Part shown: piece by piece, positions 41,810 to 51,237 of the stretch
How the letters are laid out: every line of letters begins with the position of its first letter
How positions within the stretch are numbered: the first letter of the stretch is position 1
From: Streptomyces sp. A 4/2
GTDB taxonomy: Bacteria; Actinomycetota; Actinomycetes; Streptomycetales; Streptomycetaceae
DNA length: 64,000 nucleotides
Reading direction: 5' to 3'
Assembly (NCBI RefSeq): GCF_940670765.1
Contig: NZ_CALNVW010000046.1
Span: 111,983-175,982 of the forward strand
Position numbers and translations under genes: made by a program
The notes under the pieces: generated by a model
The model's database searches: none
Told to the model about the DNA's origin: nothing
Seen by the model: the letters and a program-made list of their open reading frames with translations, nothing else

Positions 41810-43183
41810 GTGCCGCCCTCCACTGAGCCCCCCTCCGCCACCGGCACCTCGCTGTGGCGGCACCGGGACTTCCGCCGGTACCTGACCGGCCAGGCCGCGA
41901 GCGTGGCCGGCAGCTCGATCACGCAGATGGCGCTGCCGGTGCTGGCCGTGCTCCACCTGGACGCGACCACCGCCCAGGTCGCCTGGCTGGCGTTCCTCGG
42001 ACAACTCCCTCCCGCCCTGCTCGCCCTGCACGCCGGCGCGCTCGCCGACCGGCACTCCAAGCGCCGGCAGATGATCACCGGCGACCTGGTCAGCGCCGCG
42101 GTACTCGCCACCGTGCCGGTGGCGGCCGCACTGGGCACCCTGACCCTGACGCAGCTCATGATCGTCGCCGTGGTGCAAGGGGCGGCGAGCGTCCTCCACG
42201 ACGCGGCGGCCATCAGCCTGCTGCCCAGCCTCGTCGACCGGTCCTTGATCCAGCGGAGCAACAGCCGCGTCGGCGCGCTGTTCGCGGTCGCCGCGACCGC
42301 CGGAAGCCACCTCGGCGCCGCGCTGACCGCGCTGCTCGGCCCCGCCCGGGCCCTGCTCGGCGACGTCGCCTCCTACCTGATCAGCGCCGTATGCACCGCC
42401 CGCATCCAGACTGCCGAACCCACCAGCGCCCGCACGAAGTCCCGCCGGCTGCGCAGTGAGATCGGCGAGGGCCTGCGGTACGTGCGCGGCGATGACCGGC
42501 TGTGGACCCTGACCCTGGTCAACGCCACGACGTCGTTCGCACTCGGGCTGCTCAACACCCTGTGGGCCCTGTACCTGTTGAGGTCTCTGACGATGAGCGC
42601 GACCGCGTTCGGTGTGGTGCTGGGCCTCGGCGCGCTGGGCGCAGCCGCCGGCGCGCTCACCGCCCCGGCGTTGTCCCGCCGGTACGGGCCGGGGCCGATG
42701 ATGCTGGCCGCGCTCGCTATCACCCCGCTGACCCAGCTCCCGCTGCTGCTCGCCTCCCCCGGCCTTGCCTGGCAGATCACGATCGGGGCGGCACTGTTCC
42801 TGCAGCTCGCCTGCGCCGGTGCCGCGGGCACCACCCAGCGATCCATCCGCCAGATCGTCACCACGGCCGGGATGCAGGCGCGGATGCAGGCAGTGAGCAC
42901 CTGGCTGACGTCCGGGGCCCGGCCCGTGGCCGCGCTCCTCGCCGGCGCACTCGGCACATGGCTCGGTGTCCGGCCTGCCCTGACCGCCGGAACCCTCCTG
43001 CTGCTCGTCCCGCTCGTCGTCCTCGCCCGCTCCCCGATCCGCGCGCTGCGGCAGATGCCGGACCCGCCCGCCACCACCCTGCCATCGCCTCCCGCAGCCC
43101 GGACCGCCGCTCCCACCGTGCCCACTGCAGCGTGCACGGACGACGGGCAGCACGACCGCTCACTCGGAGGCGATGCCTCGTGA
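41810..43183 (+). CDS. Major facilitator superfamily transporter
   Basis: 457 residues, about 12 membrane helices, MFS-3-like. LADRHSKRRQMITGD has the conserved loop 2-3 motif (D-R-x-x-R-R), and helices include ALPVLAVLHLDATTAQVAWL and FGVVLGLGALGAAAGALTAP. The C-terminal tail is long and polar. GTG 41810 is preceded by GAAGGAGG. Its stop overlaps the next GTG. Probably an efflux carrier, self-resistance or product export being the likely roles. Confidence 0.9.
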   Translation: MPPSTEPPSATGTSLWRHRDFRRYLTGQAASVAGSSITQMALPVLAVLHLDATTAQVAWLAFLGQLPPALLALHAGALADRHSKRRQMITGDLVSAAVLATVPVAAALGTLTLTQLMIVAVVQGAASVLHDAAAISLLPSLVDRSLIQRSNSRVGALFAVAATAGSHLGAALTALLGPARALLGDVASYLISAVCTARIQTAEPTSARTKSRRLRSEIGEGLRYVRGDDRLWTLTLVNATTSFALGLLNTLWALYLLRSLTMSATAFGVVLGLGALGAAAGALTAPALSRRYGPGPMMLAALAITPLTQLPLLLASPGLAWQITIGAALFLQLACAGAAGTTQRSIRQIVTTAGMQARMQAVSTWLTSGARPVAALLAGALGTWLGVRPALTAGTLLLLVPLVVLARSPIRALRQMPDPPATTLPSPPAARTAAPTVPTAACTDDGQHDRSLGGDAS

Positions 43184-44502
43184 ACCAGGTGCCGAACTCG
43201 ACGGCGACTCCAGCTGCCGCACCACCCGATCCCCTGGAGAACCCCGTGCGGACCGACAACACCGGGCCCGCCGCGCTCCTCCTTCCGCCGCAGCCCGCCG
43301 CCGACACCTCCGAGACTGCGGCGGCCCGGGCGGCGATGGTCGCCCGGCTTGAGGAGAGCGGAGAGCTCGGCCGCGGTCCCGTGCGAGAGGCTCTGCTCGC
43401 ACTGCCACGCGAGATCCTGCTCCCACACGCGTACGTCCGGGTCAGCGGCCCTGGCGCGGACCCGATCGACTGGCGCCTCCTCGACGGCTCCCACCCCGAC
43501 GACCGGCAGGAGTGGCTCGAGCTGATCCACAGCAACGAGTCGATCCTGCTCCAGCGCGACGGCGAACCCCTCGACGCTCTCCCCCGCGGGCCGATCACCG
43601 GCGGACACATGACGTCCATGTCCACCTACACCCCCGCCACGGTCGAAGCTCTCCAAGCCATGGAACTCGATTCCGGGCAGCGGTATCTGGAGCTCGGGCC
43701 GGGCCCCGGCGTCTCCCTCGCACTCGCCGCCGCCATCACCGGCCCCGGACTCGCCACCGGCGTGGAGCGGGACGGACCCATGGCGGCCTTCGCCCAGCGG
43801 AACCTGGACCACCTTGGCGTCGGCGCGGTGGTAATCGAGGGTGACGCGCTCGAAGGGCACGAGGCGAGGGCGCCCTACGACCGGATCCACTCCGGCATCG
43901 GCGTCCCCTGCGTTCCGGAGCCGTGGGTGGAACAACTCGCACCGGGCGGCCGGCTGCTCACCACGCTCGCGACCCGTACGCCGAGCTGGCCCGGACAACT
44001 CCTCGTCACCCGCACCGCGGCCGGCACAGTCGAGGCGGTCCTGCGGGGCCGGCCGCGCGGGTACCGGCCCCTGCTCGGCTACCGGTGGCTCAACGCCCTG
44101 GACCACCGCGCCCGCATCAAGGACGACCCCGGCACGGCACGGTCCACGCGGCTCGCACCGCCGCCGGACGACGCTTACGGCTTCTGGCTCGCCGCCGCCT
44201 ACCTCGCCCCCGGTCTGGTCCGGGACTTCCAGGCCGAGACGATGACGATCGTCGCGCCCGAGGACGATTCCTGGGCCGTGGCCGGCCCGGGCGACGGCAC
44301 CGTCCGAGTCCATGGGCCGCGTGATGTGTGGGCCGAACTCGAGGATCTCCACGCTCGCTGGGAGCAGGCCGGACGGCCCGAGTGGTACCGGGTCGACCTC
44401 CGCGACAGCTCTGGGGTCCAGCACGTCACCTCCGGCGCGGGCCCGAAGGCCCTGGCATGGACGCTTCCTCCGCTCGCAGCCGTGCCCCGGCAGGCGCCGT
44501 GA
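43180..44502 (+). CDS. PIMT-like SAM-dependent methyltransferase
   Basis: 440 residues. After a disordered Pro/Ala-rich 45 residues comes PREILLPHAYVRV, like the opening of protein-L-isoaspartate methyltransferases, then SAM motif I YLELGPGPGVSLALAAA and an acidic EGDALEGHEARAPYDRIHS. The latter half (MTIVAPEDDSWAVAGPGDGT) matches the C-terminal extension seen in PIMT-like enzymes of ribosomal peptide pathways. The methyl acceptor is unknown, an aspartate or isoaspartate being likeliest. GTGA overlap with the MFS gene and with the next gene. Confidence 0.8.
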   Translation: MNQVPNSTATPAAAPPDPLENPVRTDNTGPAALLLPPQPAADTSETAAARAAMVARLEESGELGRGPVREALLALPREILLPHAYVRVSGPGADPIDWRLLDGSHPDDRQEWLELIHSNESILLQRDGEPLDALPRGPITGGHMTSMSTYTPATVEALQAMELDSGQRYLELGPGPGVSLALAAAITGPGLATGVERDGPMAAFAQRNLDHLGVGAVVIEGDALEGHEARAPYDRIHSGIGVPCVPEPWVEQLAPGGRLLTTLATRTPSWPGQLLVTRTAAGTVEAVLRGRPRGYRPLLGYRWLNALDHRARIKDDPGTARSTRLAPPPDDAYGFWLAAAYLAPGLVRDFQAETMTIVAPEDDSWAVAGPGDGTVRVHGPRDVWAELEDLHARWEQAGRPEWYRVDLRDSSGVQHVTSGAGPKALAWTLPPLAAVPRQAP

Positions 44503-45135
44503 CCGCGCCTTCTCGGATCGCCGTGATGCTGCACGCCCCGGACCCCATCTGCCGGGCGGGGGTGGTCAGCCTGCTCAGGCCCCGCCCCGAGATCACCCTC
44601 GTCGACGCCGCCGGACCTGCCGTGGACACCCAGGTCGCGCTGATCGTCACCGACGCCGTCGAGGAGGCGACGCTGCGTCTGCTGCGGGAGATCAAGCACA
44701 CGAGCACGGCACGGTCCGTGCTCGTCGTGGCGGACATCGACGAGACGAAGCTGATCGACGCGGCCGAGTGCGGCCTCGCCGGTCTCCTGCGTCGCGCCGA
44801 GGCGACGCCGGACCGACTCGTCCAGGCCATCACAACAGCCGCTCGCGGTGACGGATATCTGCCGGACGACCTCGTCAACGCCGTGCTGGAGGCGTTAAGC
44901 CGCTTGCGGGCGCGCCTGCCCGGCCCCGTCGAGCAGCGGCTGACCGAGCTGAACGACCGCGAGGTCGACAATCCTGCGATGCCTGGCCGACGGCCTCGAC
45001 ACAGCAGAGACCGCCCAGAAGGTCGGCTCCGCCGAACGCACCGTCAAACACGTCATCCACGGCCTGCAGACCCGGCTGCAGCTGAAGAACCGGGCGCATC
45101 TGGTCGCCTTCGCCTACCAGCACGGCTACCTCTGA
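44499..45135 (+). pseudogene. LuxR-type response regulator with a one-base insertion
   Basis: GTG 44499 opens a frame with a receiver-like domain (RIAVMLHAPDPICRAGVVSL, ending near NAVLEALSRL) lacking an obvious phospho-Asp. The frame then breaks: after NDREVD the sequence reads GACAATCCTGCG; removing one A at 44970-44971 restores a GerE helix-turn-helix in the next frame (AERTVKHVIHGLQTRL) ending at TGA 45133-45135. The total length, 637 bp, is one base more than a multiple of three. Without correction the product lacks the DNA-binding helices. Sequencing error or genuine decay; cannot be told apart here. Confidence 0.75.
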
Positions 45136-45187
45136 CAGGCCCCGCCCCCCACCGCTCCACCAGCCGCACAACAACAAGGAGTTACGG

Positions 45188-45721
45188 GTGCCCCAGCCAC
45201 CAAGCCCTCTTCACCCCCAAGCGGTCAGCCCCGCCGCGCCGTCCGGCTGGCCCGAGACCTTCCTCCGCCACCGCGCCGGCGACGGATGCCCCATGTGCGC
45301 GAACGACTACTCCGCAGACGACATCGGCTGGGGCCTCCTGCTCCGCCGCGGTGAAGTGGCCAACGCCTACCTGTGGCGAAGCGGACGCCTGCGCGGCTAC
45401 TGCGTCCTCATCCACCGGGGTGCCCCGCACGCGGCCGAGCCCACCGACCTGTCCGAAGCCGACGCCGCCGCCTACTGGCGCGACACCCTCGCGCTCGGCA
45501 GAGCCCTGACGGCCTTCTACGAACCGATCAAGCTGAACTTCTCCACGCTCGGCAACGTCGTACCCCATCTGCACAGCCACATCTGCCCCCGGTACGCCGG
45601 TGACACCGACCCGGCGCCGGGCGGGCCACTGCCCTGGGACGTCCTCGACAGCGGGCGCCAGATCGAGGCACAGCTACAGGCCGACGCCGCTGCGCTGCGG
45701 AAACTGCTGGAGGACGCATGA
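45188..45721 (+). CDS. HIT family hydrolase
   Basis: 177 residues of the histidine-triad family, nucleotide phosphoramidate and dinucleoside polyphosphate hydrolases or transferases. The triad is VVPHLHSHICPRY near residue 125. HRGAPHAAEPTDLSE is the usual preceding segment. GTG 45188 has AAGGAG 6 bases upstream. Its stop overlaps the next ATG (ATGA). Fits the nucleotide theme of the block. Confidence 0.87.
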   Translation: MPQPPSPLHPQAVSPAAPSGWPETFLRHRAGDGCPMCANDYSADDIGWGLLLRRGEVANAYLWRSGRLRGYCVLIHRGAPHAAEPTDLSEADAAAYWRDTLALGRALTAFYEPIKLNFSTLGNVVPHLHSHICPRYAGDTDPAPGGPLPWDVLDSGRQIEAQLQADAAALRKLLEDA

Positions 45722-46554
45722 CCACCCCACCGCACAACGAGCCCAAGGAACTGTTCACGTCGACGGCGGCGGCCTACGCCCGCCACCGCCCCAGCATCCC
45801 GCCGGAGGCCGTCGCACTCCTCGCCGACACGATGCGGAAAGCCGACCGCCCGGCCCTCCTGGACCTCGGCTCCGGCACGGGCCAGGTGCCTGCCGCTCTG
45901 CTCCCGGCCGTTCCCCGGATCGACCGCGTGGACCTGGTCGACCCGGACCAGGACATGCTCCGCCAGGCCACCGCCACTCTCGAACCCCTGCTGGGCGGCC
46001 GTCCGGCCGGCTTCCACCTGGTGGGGGCCGAGGACTTCACGCCCCCGTTCGACGGCTACCGGGCGGACCTGATCACCTGCGCGCGGTCCTTCCACTGGAT
46101 GGACCGGTCCGCCGTCCTGAAGATGGCCGACCGTGCCACCGCTCCCGAAGCCACGGTGGCGATCATGGGGGACGGCAGCCTGTGGACCTACCGGGCGGAC
46201 TGGACGGCCGCACTCAAGCACCTGATCCAGTCCTACCTGGGCGAGGCACGCCGCGCGGGCACGGGCGGCGTGTATGCCGGACCGGGCCAGCGGTACGAGG
46301 ACGACCTCGCCGCATCGCCGTTCAGCCAGGTCACCGAGCACCGAATCCCTGTCCGCCGTGTCTGGAGGCCGGCTCAGGTCCTCGGCTACCTGCGCAGCAC
46401 CAGCTTCGCCCGCCCGGACCTCTTCGGCGACCGCCACGGCCGATTCGAAGCCGAAGCCCTGGAGCTGCTGGAGCGGCACAGCGAGCCCGGCGGCCTTGTC
46501 GAGGACGCGGTGTTCACCGTGCTGCTCGCGCGCCGCCCCGGCGGTGACGCGTGA
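45718..46554 (+). CDS. Class I SAM-dependent methyltransferase
   Basis: 278 residues. Motif I LLDLGSGTGQVPAALL, acidic VDLVDPDQDMLRQA, LVGAEDFTPPF, and LITCARSFHWMDR, typical of small-molecule methyltransferases with a Leu-rich C-terminal cap (RFEAEALELLERH). The family name is not resolved by eye. ATG overlaps the HIT gene stop; its own stop overlaps the Nudix-APH start as GTGA. Confidence 0.87.
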   Translation: MTTPPHNEPKELFTSTAAAYARHRPSIPPEAVALLADTMRKADRPALLDLGSGTGQVPAALLPAVPRIDRVDLVDPDQDMLRQATATLEPLLGGRPAGFHLVGAEDFTPPFDGYRADLITCARSFHWMDRSAVLKMADRATAPEATVAIMGDGSLWTYRADWTAALKHLIQSYLGEARRAGTGGVYAGPGQRYEDDLAASPFSQVTEHRIPVRRVWRPAQVLGYLRSTSFARPDLFGDRHGRFEAEALELLERHSEPGGLVEDAVFTVLLARRPGGDA

Positions 46555-47933
46555 GCGGCACCCAGCGGCACACCGAGCCGCTCGACGTCCACCTGCTCGC
46601 CGTACGCGACGGCGCGGCGGGACCCGAGGTGCTGCTATCCCGGCGGGCCGGGAACGTGTACGCGCCGGGCTGCTGGCATCTCGTGTCCGGGCACTTGGAT
46701 GGCCCGTGGGAGGACATGGTCACCGCCCTGGTGCGCGAGGCCCGGGAGGAGTCCGGCGTCGTCATCGACCCGGCCGATGTCCGGGCGGCCGTCACCCTGC
46801 ACCACCGCGCCCCCGCCGGCGGCGCCCGGATTGGGTTGTTCTTCGAGGTGAAGCGGTGGGAGGGCACCCCGGAGGTCATGGAGCACCATGTGTGCGACGC
46901 CATGGGGTGGTTCTCCTTCGACGCCCTGCCGGAGCCGATGGTGGCGTACTGCCGGGCCGGGTTGGACGCCTACCGGGCCGGCGCGCGGATGGCCGTGCAC
47001 TTCCAGGAGCCCGGCGACCCGATCGCCTACGACCGGTCCGTCGACCGGCTGGTCCTGGTCCCCGAACCTGCCGCGCGCAGCGCGGTCCCGGAGCAGGCGG
47101 TGCGCACGTTCGGTGAGCAGGCGGTCGGGCGGATCACCGCGTGGACGGACGTGTCCTGGGCGAGGGAGCAGAGCCGTGTCTGGCGGGCGGTCGGCGCCGA
47201 GGGCGGCGAGTGGTACGTCAAGATCCACCAGAACGACAACTTCCACCATCGTGAAGTGGACGCCCTCCGCAGCTGGGTCCCCGGCCTCGGAGCGGCCGCA
47301 CCCCGGCTGGTGGCCGCCGACCCCACGCTGCGGGCCGTCGTGCTCACCGCGGTAGGCGGCCGAACCCTGCACGGCGCCGTCCACCCGCCCGAGCAGCAGC
47401 GCCTCATCTTCCACCGCATCGGGCAACTCGCGGCGGCCATCCATCACAGCGGCCCACCCCGGCCCGCCGCGGACGTCCTGCCGCTGGGGAAGCTGGAGCG
47501 GCACCTGGCCGGGGCCCTGCCCCACCTCGCGCCCGGCGACGAGAGGTTCATCCGCGCCACCGCCGAGAGGGCCGCCGGCCTGGCCCCTTTGCAGACGGTG
47601 CCCACGCACGGTGACTTCCAGCTCCGTAATCTGCGCTGGGACGAGGCCGCCGACACCCTCTACGTCATCGACTTCGAACGGTCGGAAGACGGCCCGGCCG
47701 TGCGGGACTTCGTACGGCTCTCCGACGCCTGGCACGGCCGGCCCGACCTCCTCCAGGCCGTGATGGACGGCTACGGCCGCACCTTCACCCCGGAGGAAGA
47801 GGCTCAGCTCACGGTCTTGTCCGTCCTCGACGCCGTCTCCGGCATCTCCTACGGCACCGCCCACGGCGATCCCGAGCTGGTCGAGCGCGGCCTGCGCACC
47901 CTGGCCCGGCTGCGCACCGAACAGCGCCCCTGA
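46551..47933 (+). CDS. Nudix-aminoglycoside-phosphotransferase-like fusion
   Basis: 460 residues. Residues 10-150 are a Nudix domain with SGHLDGPWEDMVTAL then REAREESG, one residue longer than the standard box between the first Gly and Glu. Residues 190-460 are an APH/choline-kinase-like fold: VPTHGDFQLRNLRW has the His-Gly-Asp and Asn of the catalytic loop and YVIDFERSEDG the metal-binding Asp. It could phosphorylate a small molecule and sense or hydrolyse a nucleotide. A second fusion of the same type occurs at 57252-58427. GTGA overlap with the methyltransferase. Confidence 0.85.
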   Translation: MSGTQRHTEPLDVHLLAVRDGAAGPEVLLSRRAGNVYAPGCWHLVSGHLDGPWEDMVTALVREAREESGVVIDPADVRAAVTLHHRAPAGGARIGLFFEVKRWEGTPEVMEHHVCDAMGWFSFDALPEPMVAYCRAGLDAYRAGARMAVHFQEPGDPIAYDRSVDRLVLVPEPAARSAVPEQAVRTFGEQAVGRITAWTDVSWAREQSRVWRAVGAEGGEWYVKIHQNDNFHHREVDALRSWVPGLGAAAPRLVAADPTLRAVVLTAVGGRTLHGAVHPPEQQRLIFHRIGQLAAAIHHSGPPRPAADVLPLGKLERHLAGALPHLAPGDERFIRATAERAAGLAPLQTVPTHGDFQLRNLRWDEAADTLYVIDFERSEDGPAVRDFVRLSDAWHGRPDLLQAVMDGYGRTFTPEEEAQLTVLSVLDAVSGISYGTAHGDPELVERGLRTLARLRTEQRP

Positions 47934-47968
47934 TTCCCACCCCACCGACCACGAGGAGCAGCACGTTG

Positions 47969-50341
47969 ATGTACACAGCCCGCGAGGAGTGGGAGCAGCA
48001 CTACGGAGAGGGGAAGGGGTGGCGCCTGCTCGGTGAGCGCGAGCGGGAACTCCTTGCCGAGCACGCCCCGGTACCCGAGGGCGGGGGCCGGGCCCTGGAT
48101 GTGGGCTGCGGGACCGGGGAGCTGGCCGCCCACCTGGCCGGCGTCGGCTACACCGTGGACGCTGTCGACCTCACGGACAGCGCGATCGCCCGGGCCCGCG
48201 AAGAGCACGCCGACGTCGACGGGGTGCGCTGGCTGCAGCTGGACATCGAGCGCGACGACCCGGCCGCGCTGCACGAGGAGGGGTATGACCTGATCACGCT
48301 GCGGCTGGTGTACCCGTTCGTGGGGGATCGTGGCCGGGTCGTTCACGGGCTGGGCAAGCGGCTGCTCGACGGCGGCGCACTCGTCGTCATCACCCCGACC
48401 GTCGAGAACACCCCTGCTGAGCGGCGTGGGATCGCCCTCGACGAGGACGAGATCACGCTGCTCGGTGCGGGCTGGAAGACGGTGGAGCGGGCGGACGCGG
48501 ACGGCCTGGCCTTCCTGGTCCTGCGCGGGCCGTGCCACCTCGACACCCGGGCCGTCGAGAAGCGGCCGACCACCGGCCACGCCCTGACCGGCGCCCTCGC
48601 CGTCGTCACCGACGACGCCGGCCGGGTCCTGCTGGGCCGCTCCCGGCGCGGCATGCTCGAGCTACCCGGCGGCAAGACCACCGGCCCGGAGGACTTCGCC
48701 ACTGCGGCGGTGCGCGAACTCGCCGAGGAAACCGGGCTGATCGCCGATCCGGCCGACGCGCACGTGGTGACGATGCTGGTCGACGACAGCCACGGTATCC
48801 CGCGGCTCACCGCCGTCGTCCGCATCACCGCCTGGACGGGCACTCTGGCCAACCCCGAGCCGGACAAGTTCGACCGCTGGGAGTTCGTCGACCTCCACGC
48901 CCTCGCCTGCGTCGGGGACGTGTTTGTCCCAGCCGCTCTCGCGATCGACGCCGTGTGGCCCGGCATCCTTCCCGGCCTGCCGCCGACGACCGCCTACCCC
49001 ATCGCCGCCGACCAGCCGCCCGTGCCGGGGGAACCGGCGGAGGCCGCCAGGCTGCGCGCGTCGATGACCCAGATGGTCATCGACGGCGGCTGGGCCCCCT
49101 CGGAGCGCGTCCGGGAGGCGCTGCGGACCGTGCCCCGCCACCGCTTCGCCCCCGAGGTGAACCTCGCGGCCGCGTACGACGGCGGCGACCGGGCCGTCAT
49201 CACCCGCTACGACGAGACCGGGACGGCGATCAGCTCGGTATCCGCGGCCTGGCTCCAGGCCGACATGATCGAGCACCTGGGCCTGAAGCCGGGCGCGGTC
49301 GTGTTCGAGGCGGGATCCGGCGGCTACAACGCCGAGCTGATCGCCCACGTCACCGGACCCGACGGACGCGTCGTCACCGTCGACATCGACCCGTGGGTCG
49401 TGCGCCGCACCCGCCGGTTCCTCACGGAGGCCGGCAGCGGACGCGTCACCTCCGTCGAAGCCGACGCCGCCCTCGGCGCACCCGGGCACCTCGTGCCGCG
49501 CGGCGGCTTCGACGCCAGCATGATCACCTACAACTGCTGGGACATCGCCCCGGCCTGGCGGGAGCAGCTGGCCGAGGGCGGCCGCCTGGTCCTGCCGCTG
49601 GAGATGGGCGGCTACACCCGGGCGGTCACCTTCGAACGGCGCGGGCAGGTGCTGCACGCCCGTCACTTCACCTACTGCGGTTTCGTCCGCGACCAAGGAC
49701 AACAGGCCCGCAGCATTCCGGTCGTCCCCCTCCTCGACGGGGGCCTGACACTGCGCTTCGAGCACGGCACGGCGGCCGAGACGACGGGCCTGGAGGAGGC
49801 GCTACGCGGGCCGCGGCACGAGGTCGCCACCGGCATCACGATGGGGGCGACGAACTCCTATTTCGGTTCCCTGCAGCTGTACGCGGCCACCACCCTGCCG
49901 GGCTTCTGCCGGCTGGCCGCCCACCAGGAACCCGAGGAGGGCGTGACCGGCATCGCGAAGGACCGCGACGCCCCCGCGATCGTCGGCGACGCCTCGCTCG
50001 CCTACCTGGTCCACGTCCAGACCACGGACGGCGACAGCCCGCAGGGCAAGGCGTGGGAATGGGTCGTCCACGCCTTCGGCGCGCAGGGCCCCGAGCTGGC
50101 CGAGCGGCTGGCGGCCACGGTCCGGGCCTGGGACTGCCACATCCGCGCCGACGACAACGACCAGCACGCCGATCCCGTTCTGACGGTCCACCCGGCCGGC
50201 ACGCCCGACGATGCGCTGCCCGCCGGCGACGTCCTGGAGAAGGAGCACTGCCGTCTGGTTTTCCGGTGGCCGGGGCGTGACGTGGTGCTGCCCGGGCCCG
50301 TTGAGCGGCTTGAGGCCGCGGTCGTGGCGGAGGGGGTGTGA
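47969..50341 (+). CDS. Methyltransferase-Nudix-PIMT triple fusion
   Basis: 790 residues with three enzymes in one chain. Residues 1-190: class I methyltransferase (motif I LDVGCGTGELAAHLA, 43-57). Residues 200-335: Nudix (box GGKTTGPEDFATAAVREL then AEETGL, 234-256). Residues 360-790: PIMT-like methyltransferase (VFEAGSGGYNAELIAHVTG, 445-463), with the long C-terminal region of the FxLD-type methyltransferases, as I recall them from lanthipeptide loci. No precursor of that kind is seen here. ATG 47969 after GAGGAG; an upstream TTG is possible. The coexistence of three activities suggests one pathway acting in series. Confidence 0.85.
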   Translation: MYTAREEWEQHYGEGKGWRLLGERERELLAEHAPVPEGGGRALDVGCGTGELAAHLAGVGYTVDAVDLTDSAIARAREEHADVDGVRWLQLDIERDDPAALHEEGYDLITLRLVYPFVGDRGRVVHGLGKRLLDGGALVVITPTVENTPAERRGIALDEDEITLLGAGWKTVERADADGLAFLVLRGPCHLDTRAVEKRPTTGHALTGALAVVTDDAGRVLLGRSRRGMLELPGGKTTGPEDFATAAVRELAEETGLIADPADAHVVTMLVDDSHGIPRLTAVVRITAWTGTLANPEPDKFDRWEFVDLHALACVGDVFVPAALAIDAVWPGILPGLPPTTAYPIAADQPPVPGEPAEAARLRASMTQMVIDGGWAPSERVREALRTVPRHRFAPEVNLAAAYDGGDRAVITRYDETGTAISSVSAAWLQADMIEHLGLKPGAVVFEAGSGGYNAELIAHVTGPDGRVVTVDIDPWVVRRTRRFLTEAGSGRVTSVEADAALGAPGHLVPRGGFDASMITYNCWDIAPAWREQLAEGGRLVLPLEMGGYTRAVTFERRGQVLHARHFTYCGFVRDQGQQARSIPVVPLLDGGLTLRFEHGTAAETTGLEEALRGPRHEVATGITMGATNSYFGSLQLYAATTLPGFCRLAAHQEPEEGVTGIAKDRDAPAIVGDASLAYLVHVQTTDGDSPQGKAWEWVVHAFGAQGPELAERLAATVRAWDCHIRADDNDQHADPVLTVHPAGTPDDALPAGDVLEKEHCRLVFRWPGRDVVLPGPVERLEAAVVAEGV

Positions 50342-51204
50342 CGGTGGAACGGGCCGTGCAGGAGGCGATGTTCGTCGCTCCGGCGGAGCGAGACGAGCGG
50401 GAGCGTATGCGGCGCGCGCACGCGGCCGCCGCGCAGCAGCTCCAGGTGTCCGCGTCGGGGCCGGAGGTGTGGGGGTGGCAGGGCCGCACCCTGGGGCGCC
50501 GGGCCGGGGACTGCTGGCTGCGCATCGTCACCGCCGAGGCGGACAAAGCGGGCGGACGGCTGTGGGAGGGGACGGCGACCGCCGACACGCACGTGCCCCG
50601 GTCGGTACCGCGGCCCCGGCTTCGCGGCGTCCTCGACTGGACCTCCCGGGACGCCGCGTTCCGGGCCGAGCTCACCGAGTACGTGTCCGTCCCGCCGGTC
50701 ACCAGCGGCACTCCCGCCCTCGACCAGGACATCGCTCTGCCCGACTCGTGGTGGGCGGAGCTGAAGTCCGCGCTCGGCGCGCTCGCGACGGTGCCCACCT
50801 GCCGGGAGTCGGTACGACAGAACTGGGTCGACCGGAACCTCCGCCGCTTCCTCGGCATCGACCCCGTCCGGATCCGTGAGACGACGACCGGGCACGCCGA
50901 TCTGCACTGGGCGAACCTCACCCGCGTGCCCCTGGTCCTGCTCGACTGGGAGAACTGGGGCCGCCTGCCCGTCGGCTACGACCTGGGTCTGCTCCACGCG
51001 TACTCGCTGGCCGCACCGGCGACCGCCGCCCGGATCCGGCGCGAGTTCGCCGACGTCCTCGACACGGACGCCGGCCGGACCGGGGAGCTCATCGCCCTCG
51101 GGCAACTCCTCCAAGCGTGCTCCCGGGGCGTCCACCCTCACCTCGCCCCGCTCATCGCCCGCCAGGCCGAGCACCTCACCGGCATGCCCGTCCCCACGCC
51201 CTGA
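50338..51204 (+). CDS. APH-like phosphotransferase
   Basis: 288 residues. TTTGHADLHWANLTR is a variant catalytic loop (His-Ala-Asp ... Asn instead of His-Gly-Asp), and LVLLDWENWG gives the metal-binding Asp. The N-terminal lobe is short and its ATP-binding Lys is not clear. The C-terminal part (YDLGLLHAYSLAA) is common in Streptomyces small kinases without assigned substrate. GTG overlaps the previous stop (GTGA). Confidence 0.78.
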   Translation: MTVERAVQEAMFVAPAERDERERMRRAHAAAAQQLQVSASGPEVWGWQGRTLGRRAGDCWLRIVTAEADKAGGRLWEGTATADTHVPRSVPRPRLRGVLDWTSRDAAFRAELTEYVSVPPVTSGTPALDQDIALPDSWWAELKSALGALATVPTCRESVRQNWVDRNLRRFLGIDPVRIRETTTGHADLHWANLTRVPLVLLDWENWGRLPVGYDLGLLHAYSLAAPATAARIRREFADVLDTDAGRTGELIALGQLLQACSRGVHPHLAPLIARQAEHLTGMPVPTP

Positions 51205-51237
51205 CCGCTGCCCGGCCCCGACGGCCTGGAGGAACCC

